NCBI GenBank assembly: GCA_013820875.1
Contig: JACDHS010000051.1
Coordinates: 1 to 34,224, forward strand
Length of the DNA: 34,224 nucleotides
DNA from: Verrucomicrobiota bacterium
GTDB taxonomy: Bacteria; Verrucomicrobiota; Verrucomicrobiia; Limisphaerales; JACDHS01
Direction: 5' to 3'
Position 1 is the first letter of the stretch. Every line of letters starts with the position of its first letter. The notes below the pieces were generated by a model. That model was not told where the DNA came from. It was given only the letters and a program-made list of their open reading frames with translations, and searched no databases. Positions 1-5,707 of this stretch are shown here, piece after piece. The position numbers were made by a program, and so were the translations under genes.

Positions 1-4
1 GGTC

Positions 5-17
5 GGCGCGTAGCGCC
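5..17. repeat. Short triloop palindrome
   Basis: GGCGC and GCGCC form a perfect 5-bp stem around a GTA loop at the window edge. It resembles four longer triloop palindromes in other intergenic gaps of this window. It may be the end of a larger element cut off by the window. Confidence 0.4.
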
Positions 18-30
18 GAGTTCCCAACCC

Positions 31-86
31 AGCACTCCATTACTCCAATACTCCATCGCCCCACCACTCCATCACTCCATTGCCCC
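31..86. repeat. ACTCCAT-type short-unit repeat
   Basis: The heptamer ACTCCAT and close variants recur several times in this stretch (ACTCCATTACTCC, ATACTCCATCG, CACTCCATCACTCC). The same words form both arms of a hairpin between pgk and tpiA at 10736-10802, so this is a dispersed family. No gene function is apparent. Confidence 0.7.
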
Positions 87-92
87 GTCAGG

Positions 93-120
93 TTGAACTA
101 AGAAAGACCGGCGGTAGATT
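93..120 (+). promoter_or_regulatory. Candidate sigma70-type promoter for the small membrane protein
   Basis: TTGAAC (93-98) and TAGATT (115-120) are separated by 16 bp. Each matches the housekeeping consensus at four of six positions. Transcription would start almost at the ATG at 126, giving a very short leader. This is motif matching by eye only. Confidence 0.3.
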
Positions 121-125
121 TCAAC

Positions 126-383
126 ATGAATACCGTTGAAACACGTCAAGCCAAGTTCAGTATTCCCTCCATCATCGCGATTGTGGCCGCGGTTTTAAGT
201 TTCACGACGGGAGCTTTTTTCGGCTTTGTGCTCGCTGTTATCGCCATCATTTTCGGGTTGATTGGAGTGGCTCTCTCTTTGTCCCCAAGTGTTCGGGGCG
301 GCGTTATGAGCACACTGTCATTGTTCGCCGGAGCAATTGCGTTAATCGCGGCGGTCATCAAAGCCTTCATGTGGTTGTTCTAA
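126..383 (+). CDS. Small hydrophobic membrane protein, unknown function
   Basis: This 85-residue protein has a short polar N-terminus (residues 1-12). Two or three hydrophobic segments follow, at about 13-32, 34-54 and 62-84, with few charges between them. The glycine- and alanine-rich helices resemble the small DUF4190-like multi-spanning proteins common in bacteria, but I cannot assign it to a family with certainty. It is most likely an inner-membrane protein. The ATG at 126 is the only sensible start, because the hydrophobic region begins soon after it and a candidate promoter lies just upstream. The gene stands alone, 252 bp before the catalase. The opposite strand of the same stretch is also open, but that is a shadow without a plausible protein. 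Confidence 0.6.
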   Translation: MNTVETRQAKFSIPSIIAIVAAVLSFTTGAFFGFVLAVIAIIFGLIGVALSLSPSVRGGVMSTLSLFAGAIALIAAVIKAFMWLF

Positions 384-561
384 ATCGGCAGGAGAATTGT
401 TCGCCGCTTCATCTCTCCAGGGAAAAACCGATTGGGATTAAGAGGACGTGCCCTCGTGTTTTCATTCTGCGGTTCTGCCAGAGCAAACAATCGGCGTTTC
501 CCTGAATTGACGTCATTCGGTGCGAAACGGATGTTGCGAGGCTTTGGCAAAGGCGGGCGAT

Positions 562-576
562 GGGTGCGACGCACCC
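562..576. repeat. Triloop palindrome upstream of the catalase gene
   Basis: GGGTGC and GCACCC pair perfectly around a GAC loop. It lies in the 252-bp gap between the small membrane protein and the catalase. There is no T-tract after it, so it is not an obvious terminator. It belongs with the other triloop palindromes of this window. Confidence 0.5.
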
Positions 577-623
577 GGTTGCAGGAACTTCCACCCAAGG
601 CACAACCAGGGACCACATATTCA

Positions 624-629
624 GAGGAG
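624..629 (+). promoter_or_regulatory. Ribosome binding site that sets the catalase start
   Basis: GAGGAG lies 6 nt before the ATG at 636. The reading frame stays open upstream to 432, but that stretch encodes an arginine-rich sequence unlike catalase. This site decides in favour of 636. Confidence 0.8.
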
Positions 630-635
630 AAAAAA

Positions 636-1622
636 ATGATTCTACGCATTGATCGGTTGGCCACCGCGTTACCCCGGCCAAAATCTCCAAACGCAAATGC
701 CGCTGCGGCAGTCCAGGAATTGCTCGGAGGCAAGTTTGGCGAAATGTCCACACTGATGAACTACACCTACCAGTCGTTTAACTTTCGCGGACGCACGAAG
801 CTGCGGCCGTTCTACGACCTGGTTTCGAACATCGCGGCTGAGGAATATTCACATATTGAACTCGTTGCCGCGACCATCAACCTGTTGCTTTCCGGCACGA
901 CCAAAAGGTCGGACCGCAAAAAGGCAAACGGTTCAAAGGAGAACGCGGCTTCCATGGAAGACGCCCAGAATTGGCGGAACAGCTATCACTTCATCGCCGG
1001 CGGTCAAACGGCCTTGCCGGTGGATTCCATGGGGGTTCCCTGGAATGGCAGTTACGTTTTTTCGAGCGGCAATTTGAAGCTGGATTTGTTGCACAACTTT
1101 TTCCTGGAATGCGGCGCGCGCGCAAACAAGATGCGCGTTTACGAAATGACCAGCGATCCGACTGCACGTGCCATGGTGGGTTTCCTCCTCGTGCGCGGTG
1201 GCGTCCATATTCTGGCCTATGCACGCGCGTTGGAAAAACTAACCGGCACAGATATCAGCGGACTGTTGCCGATTCCGGACGTGAGCAATAAAAAATATCC
1301 TGAAGCGCGCAAACACGAAGAGCAGGGGTTGCATCGAATTCTTTACCGTTTCAGCACGGCGGATTATGGGCGCATCGGTGAAATCTGGAAAGGAGTGCAT
1401 CCTGAGGATGGCCAGGAACTAACTGTTTCGAATGAAATTCCGGAAGGCGCACCATGGCCCGAACTCGAGGACGAGCCGCAATTGCCATCGCCGGGAGTGG
1501 ATCCGGAGATGATCGCCTATTTTGCGAGGGCAATCGGCGGGCCGAAGAGCGAGGTGGAAGAAGCCGCGCCGCGCAGTAAACGACGTTTCCAGGCCCAGAC
1601 TCCGACAAGCCGGAGTCGTTGA
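636..1622 (+). CDS. Manganese (non-heme) catalase
   Basis: The 328-residue protein belongs to the dimanganese catalase family, which converts hydrogen peroxide to water and oxygen. A four-helix-bundle core spans about residues 22-205. The expected metal ligands are visible: E36 in GKFGEMST, E70 and H73 in AAEEYSHIE, E158 in FFLECGAR and H191 in GGVHILAYA. The C-terminal third (about 210-300) carries the family's conserved segment, with YPEARKHEEQGLHRILYRFS. The last 25 residues are basic, probably disordered, and poorly conserved. No signal peptide is present, so a cytoplasmic location is expected. The start at 636 is supported by a strong ribosome binding site. The gene appears monocistronic and converges on lpxB with a 44-bp gap. 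Family assignment is firm; activity is inferred from the intact ligands. Confidence 0.93.
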   Translation: MILRIDRLATALPRPKSPNANAAAAVQELLGGKFGEMSTLMNYTYQSFNFRGRTKLRPFYDLVSNIAAEEYSHIELVAATINLLLSGTTKRSDRKKANGSKENAASMEDAQNWRNSYHFIAGGQTALPVDSMGVPWNGSYVFSSGNLKLDLLHNFFLECGARANKMRVYEMTSDPTARAMVGFLLVRGGVHILAYARALEKLTGTDISGLLPIPDVSNKKYPEARKHEEQGLHRILYRFSTADYGRIGEIWKGVHPEDGQELTVSNEIPEGAPWPELEDEPQLPSPGVDPEMIAYFARAIGGPKSEVEEAAPRSKRRFQAQTPTSRSR

Positions 1623-1666
1623 TTGAGGAAAGTGGCTGTCAGAAGGCGAACCATAGCAGGTTAAGA

Positions 1667-2845
1667 TTACCCATCCAGGTTCAAGATCGCCTCTGCCGCC
1701 CGGCGGCTGGCGCCGATTGTGCCGAGCGTCGAGACGATTTGTGCGAGGTCGGTTTGCATGGATTGTCGGCGGGCAGGATTTCGCAATAGATCCAAAGCAG
1801 CATTCGCAATGTTCGACGGGGTAGCGTTGTCTTGCACGAATTCGGGATAAACTTCCTTGCCGGCCAAAATGTTCGGCATGGAAAGATATTTCACCTGCAC
1901 GATGCGTTTGCCGATCTGATAGGTGCTCCAGGATGTTTTGTACATTGCGATCGTCGGGACGCCAAAATAGGCGCACTCGATCAGCACCGTCCCGGTTGAG
2001 GCGAGGGCGAGTGTGGCCTGGGGCAGCGCCTGCGTCAGGTTTCCGATCTGCACGTGAACATCCGCGGGAATGGAACAAATCTGCTGCGCGTAGATTTTCA
2101 ATTCTTCGGTCGGGAGAACCATTTCGAATTGCGCTGTCGTCTGTTCGTTCTGAATGATGGCAGCCGCTTCCAGCATGACGGGCAAATGCCGTTTCAATTC
2201 GCCGCGACGACTTCCCGGGAGCAGAAGAATCTTCGCGGAATCTGTCGGTGCGCCGGTCGCTGTCGAGAAATTGTGGCTGGCGTAACGATCGAAAATAGGG
2301 TGCCCAACGAATTCCACCCGGAGATCGGGAACGCGTTTGGCATACCAATCTTTTTCAAACGGGAAAATGCAAAGAAGCAGGTCAATATCCTGCGCCATCT
2401 TTTCGGCCCGACTCGGACGCGACGCCCAGACCTGCGGAGAAACGAATTGCACGATCTTCGGAGTCCAGTTTTTGCAATCGGCCTGATTGTCGCGGATGCA
2501 GGCGCGGATGGCGTGAGCGAAGCGGCGGTTGAACCCGGAAAAATCGACGAGGACGATCAGTTCCGGTTTCTTTTCAACAGCAAGTTTGAGCAGGTCATTG
2601 AAGATGCGACGGAACTTGCCGTAATTGCGGAGAACATCAGCCAGCCCGATTACGGCATGGCTCGTCATATCAATGGCGAGCGTAACTCCGGCTTCCACCA
2701 TTTTAGAACCACCCGCCCCAAAGAACTTTGGTGCTTGTGGAACCGCTGATTGTGCAAAACCATTGCGCAATTCCGCCACCAGTTGAGCCGCCAGGGCGTC
2801 GCCGCTTGCTTCGCCAGCGATGAACATGACGGAATCGCACTTCAT
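1667..2845 (-). CDS. lpxB: Lipid-A-disaccharide synthase LpxB
   Basis: This 392-residue glycosyltransferase (family GT19) joins UDP-2,3-diacylglucosamine to lipid X, releasing UDP and forming the lipid A disaccharide at the inner face of the cytoplasmic membrane. The N-terminus carries the family motif FIAGEASGD. Further marks are VDFSGFN, VSPQVWA, GHPIFDRY, the nucleotide-site motif LLPGSRRGELKRHLP and ALASTGTVLIECAYFGVP. The frame is open upstream to 3271, but the methionine at 2845 is the natural start. It precedes MKCDSVMFIAGEASGD and overlaps the previous stop as ATGA, which points to translational coupling. Length agrees with the family's usual size of about 380-400. It is the last gene of a three-gene operon. 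Its presence shows an outer membrane with lipid A-type glycolipid. Confidence 0.95.
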   Translation of the reverse strand: MKCDSVMFIAGEASGDALAAQLVAELRNGFAQSAVPQAPKFFGAGGSKMVEAGVTLAIDMTSHAVIGLADVLRNYGKFRRIFNDLLKLAVEKKPELIVLVDFSGFNRRFAHAIRACIRDNQADCKNWTPKIVQFVSPQVWASRPSRAEKMAQDIDLLLCIFPFEKDWYAKRVPDLRVEFVGHPIFDRYASHNFSTATGAPTDSAKILLLPGSRRGELKRHLPVMLEAAAIIQNEQTTAQFEMVLPTEELKIYAQQICSIPADVHVQIGNLTQALPQATLALASTGTVLIECAYFGVPTIAMYKTSWSTYQIGKRIVQVKYLSMPNILAGKEVYPEFVQDNATPSNIANAALDLLRNPARRQSMQTDLAQIVSTLGTIGASRRAAEAILNLDG

Positions 2846-3228
2846 AATTGCCCTGTGTCCTTCGGCTTCACCTGGTTGAGCATTCCGGCAAACTTCAGAG
2901 GTAGCAAGGCAACGGCGATACCGAACAGGAAATTCGTCAGTTTGGCCATGACGAAAATGGGCAGGGGAAATGGATTGGTTTTCCATACTTCGTTTTCGAA
3001 TCGGTGAATGCTCGTGGGAACAGGGAACCCTTTGATGCCAACGACCGGGTTCGGCTGATACTCGACGAGAAACGCGCAGTAGATGCCGAGAACAACCCCG
3101 ATCACCAGCATGACTTTGAACCGCTTGCGCCAAACCGGTGAAACTTCGCCACGACGCAACGCGCGATATGAGCTGTAGATGATCCAAATGGAAATCGCCA
3201 GGACGGGGATGATGAAAAGCAGGCCCAT
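2842..3228 (-). CDS. Unknown integral membrane protein in the lpxB operon
   Basis: I do not recognise this 128-residue protein. It has an N-terminal membrane segment (about 1-21), a basic loop containing RRGEVSPVWRKRFK, and a second membrane segment (about 38-55). A roughly 40-residue stretch, probably exposed, contains NPVVGIKGFPVPTSIHRFENEVW. A third hydrophobic segment follows at about 90-113. Its ATG at 3228 overlaps the TAA of the dehydrogenase gene by one base, and its TGA overlaps the lpxB ATG as ATGA. It is therefore embedded in the lipid A operon. A role in the envelope or in handling lipid A precursors is a guess from context only. Confidence 0.8.
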   Translation of the reverse strand: MGLLFIIPVLAISIWIIYSSYRALRRGEVSPVWRKRFKVMLVIGVVLGIYCAFLVEYQPNPVVGIKGFPVPTSIHRFENEVWKTNPFPLPIFVMAKLTNFLFGIAVALLPLKFAGMLNQVKPKDTGQL

Positions 3229-4256
3229 TATTTTGGAGTGTTTGATTCCTGAATTTGTCGCGTGATCTCAAATGCCAGGTCCAGGGCGCGCTTGGCGGAT
3301 TCGCCGCTGACCCGTGGCGTCAATTGTTGTTCAACGCATTCGACGAAATGAGCGAGTTCCAGTTTAAGCGGTTCTTCTTTTTCGATTGGCACGGGTTCAC
3401 GGACGATACGTTTTCCACCGAACTCACTGACTATGGCGGAGTCCTTTGCGCGCAAAAGTTTCTTGAGCAGTGAGGATTCCTCTTCGCCTTCCCGGGCGAT
3501 ACGATAAATGAACCCTTCCTGCGCCCGATAATCCAGGGAAAGATAACTGGTCATTTCGCCGCTGCTGAACACCCGGATTTTCCGCATCCGTTCGGGGCTG
3601 ATCCGGCTGGCGGTCAGGTTCGCGACGCAACCATTGGCAAAGCGCAATCGGGCATTCGCGATGTCTTCGGATTTGCTCAGGACGGGAATGCCGACGGCAT
3701 CTACGCTGGTGAGCGGCGACTTAACAAAAGCGAGCACCACATCGAGATCATGGATCATCAGGTCAAGCACCACGCCCACATCGGTGCTGCGGGCCGGGTA
3801 GGGCGAGAGTCGATGCGTCTCGATGAAGCGCGGTTCTGTCGCCACACTTTCGAGGTATTTGAAGACGGGATTGAAACGTTCGACATGGCCGACCTGGAGA
3901 ACGCAGCGATGCTGCTGGGCCAGTTGGACGAGTTCTGCGGCCTGGGCGGCATTGTCGGTCATCGGCTTTTCGACGAGCAGATGTTTGCCTTGCATGAGCA
4001 ATTGTTTCGCGAGATCGAAATGGGTGAACGTCGGGGTGACAATGTTCAACGCATCAGCGGCAGCGGCAGCTTCTGCCACCGAAGTAAAGGCGGGCACCCG
4101 GCATTTCTCGGCAATCTTGCGCGCCGTTTCCGGGGAGGAATCGTAAACGCCGACAAATTGGACTCTTCCGGCAGCGGCGAGTTCAGAATAGATGCGCGCA
4201 TGTTCCTTCCCGAGCGAACCTGTTCCCAACACCGCGACTTTGAGGGTAGCAGACAT
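3228..4256 (-). CDS. Gfo/Idh/MocA-family NAD(P)-dependent oxidoreductase, possibly GnnA-like
   Basis: This 342-residue protein has an N-terminal Rossmann fold beginning KVAVLGTGSLGKEHARIY. The family motif LLVEKPMT lies near residue 95, and the C-terminal domain contains GVVLDLMIHDLDVVLAF, whose histidine is the usual catalytic region. Family members oxidise sugars or nucleotide sugars with NAD(P). Its position directly upstream of lpxB fits a UDP-GlcNAc 3-dehydrogenase (GnnA), which with the aminotransferase GnnB makes 3-amino sugars for amide-linked lipid A. No GnnB is visible here, so the specific role is inference. The start at 4256 is chosen because the Rossmann fold begins at once. The open frame continues to 4652, but it runs through a repeat element. 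It is the first gene of the operon. Confidence 0.88.
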   Translation of the reverse strand: MSATLKVAVLGTGSLGKEHARIYSELAAAGRVQFVGVYDSSPETARKIAEKCRVPAFTSVAEAAAAADALNIVTPTFTHFDLAKQLLMQGKHLLVEKPMTDNAAQAAELVQLAQQHRCVLQVGHVERFNPVFKYLESVATEPRFIETHRLSPYPARSTDVGVVLDLMIHDLDVVLAFVKSPLTSVDAVGIPVLSKSEDIANARLRFANGCVANLTASRISPERMRKIRVFSSGEMTSYLSLDYRAQEGFIYRIAREGEEESSLLKKLLRAKDSAIVSEFGGKRIVREPVPIEKEEPLKLELAHFVECVEQQLTPRVSGESAKRALDLAFEITRQIQESNTPK

Positions 4257-4317
4257 GCGGGCATGTATAGGGATGACGCAGCCCGGTGCAAAGGCAAAAT
4301 GGAAACGGAATGGAAAG

Positions 4318-4549
4318 GGGGTGCAATTTTTTCCGGGTGAGATGGCGTAAAAACGGAGCGCGGCTGTGCTCGAAGAGTCAGCCGCAGCGGGTACGGCAAT
4401 AGTTGCGGCGTTCAGATTTTGCAGGCCCGCTTGATATCTCACGTGCTGCGGCTGATGCTGCGCACAAATCAGAACAATAGAAACAACGAACCGCGTCGCG
4501 GTTACGCCGCGCTCCGATCCTACAATCTCACCCGGAAAAATCACACCCC
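4318..4549. mobile_element. 232-bp structured repeat element, copy 1, with terminal inverted repeats
   Basis: The ends form an imperfect inverted repeat of about 25 bp. TTTTTCCGGGTGAGAT at 4328-4343 is the exact reverse complement of 4525-4540, and both sides extend outwards to GGGGTG. Inside, GGAGCGCGGC (4355-4364) and GCCGCGCTCC (4506-4515) form a second perfect inverted repeat. A hairpin, GCGGCTG pairing with CAGCCGC, follows around 4361-4386. A near-identical interior recurs at 9224-9400. There is no open reading frame of its own, so it resembles a MITE or a large REP-like element moved in trans. Compared with copy 2 it carries about 20 extra bases near 4472-4495. Confidence 0.75.
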
Positions 4550-4614
4550 TGGAAAGGGGAGTTCCACCACAGAGACAAGGAAAGGCCGCAAAATCCATAA
4601 GAGCCTGTTTGAAA

Positions 4615-4688
4615 ATGGGTGGAACGGGGCTACCACCCGTTGTCGGTGGCAACCTGCCACCGACTTCCCGGCATTCCCTACCGGGCTT
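4615..4688. repeat. Cluster of hairpins including a 10-bp-stem triloop palindrome
   Basis: GTCGGTGGCA (4642-4651) pairs perfectly with TGCCACCGAC (4655-4664) around an ACC loop. On its left, GGGTGG and CCACCC form a weaker stem. On its right, CCCGG and CCGGG form another. The cluster fills the gap between the 232-bp element and the NagB-like gene. No T-tract follows, so it is more likely a dispersed palindromic repeat than a terminator. Confidence 0.65.
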
Positions 4689-4742
4689 AAATTGTAAATG
4701 TCCGTTGCAATCGCAATGGGTTTCGTCAAAATCCGCTGAAAT

Positions 4743-5672
4743 ATGCCACGTAAACTCAGTTCTCTTGCGCCAGACTGGTGGGATTACACCACGCTCGACA
4801 CCGAAATCATCGAAGAAGCCGCAAAGCTGACGCCGGAAAAATTACTCAAACTTTCGCGTCCCGGTTTCAAGATTGTTTACTACGAGACACTGGAAGATTT
4901 CTACCTCGCGGAAGCACTTGAATATATCCAGGCATGGAAACAATCCACGGACGACAACCCCGTGGGTATCTGCGGACCGATCGGGCCGACCGAACAACTT
5001 CCGCTCGTCGCGCGTCTCGTGAATGCCCTCGGATTGAAACTTCATTCAGCCCACTTCTGGGGCATGGATGAATGGTTGATCAACAATAAAGAAGTGCCGC
5101 CGAGTCACCCGCTCTCATTTGAGAAGGCGGACCGCGAACTTTGTTTCAATCGGATTGAGAAGAAGTTGGTTATGCCGGATTCCAATCTCCACTTTCCGAA
5201 AGCCGACACGCGTGCATTTTCAAAAACCTGGGATGGCATTCGTTGCGCGGTAATGCAAGGCGGACAGGGCGACATCAAGCACTGGGCGTTTAATGATCCG
5301 CTCCCGCGCAAAGGCAAATACAAGAATTCGCCGCCGTCACCGGAAGAATATCGCAAGCTTGGAACCCGTGGCGTTAACCTGCATCCGGTGACCATCGCGC
5401 AGAACGCGCGCACCTCCGGAGGTGGTAATGTGACGCTGGTTCCGACGCAAGCGATTACGGTCGGCCCGGTTGAAACCTGGAAAGCTGAGAAGGTTTCCAT
5501 CTGGCACGCTGGCAATCACGACAATCCTTTCGGTCAACGGCTCACTGCTTACATGATTTCCAAAAAGATCGTGGATACCGCGGTGCCGATGTCACTCCTC
5601 GCAGATCATCCGAACGTGCAGTTTAACTATTTCCGTAAAGGAATCGGAACCTGTGCTGTGGAGATGCATTGA
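4743..5672 (+). CDS. NagB-like glucosamine-6-phosphate isomerase/deaminase family protein
   Basis: The 309-residue protein belongs to the sugar-phosphate isomerase superfamily that includes NagB, which converts glucosamine 6-phosphate to fructose 6-phosphate and ammonia. FWGMDEW (residues 105-111) matches the NagB segment with the catalytic aspartate. [14 protein letters not shown] (173-186) corresponds to the GxxGHIAFNEP region and keeps an Asp and a His. [17 protein letters not shown] and the C-terminal [13 protein letters not shown] also follow the family pattern. The sequence is longer than E. coli NagB (266) and diverges from it, so the substrate may differ. The ATG at 4743 is the start that gives the full domain. 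The gene is monocistronic and converges on comEC with a 35-bp gap. The family is clear; the exact reaction is inferred. Confidence 0.8.
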   Translation: MPRKLSSLAPDWWDYTTLDTEIIEEAAKLTPEKLLKLSRPGFKIVYYETLEDFYLAEALEYIQAWKQSTDDNPVGICGPIGPTEQLPLVARLVNALGLKLHSAHFWGMDEWLINNKEVPPSHPLSFEKADRELCFNRIEKKLVMPDSNLHFPKADTRAFSKTWDGIRCAVMQGGQGDIKHWAFNDPLPRKGKYKNSPPSPEEYRKLGTRGVNLHPVTIAQNARTSGGGNVTLVPTQAITVGPVETWKAEKVSIWHAGNHDNPFGQRLTAYMISKKIVDTAVPMSLLADHPNVQFNYFRKGIGTCAVEMH

Positions 5673-5707
5673 AAGTGGAGATTCAACCCACATGACATAG
5701 GGGGATG

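Noticed and set aside
432-635. N-terminal extension of the manganese catalase
   Set aside because: The frame is open, but the encoded sequence is arginine-rich and unlike catalase, and a strong ribosome binding site precedes the ATG at 636.
2054-2749. Plus-strand open frame opposite lpxB
   Set aside because: It is the complement of a well-conserved gene and its protein has no recognisable features.
2846-3271. N-terminal extension of LpxB
   Set aside because: It overlaps a complete membrane-protein gene in another frame, and the LpxB family motif begins right after the ATG at 2845.
4257-4652. N-terminal extension of the Gfo/Idh/MocA protein
   Set aside because: It would run through the 232-bp repeat element and place more than 130 unrelated residues before the Rossmann fold.
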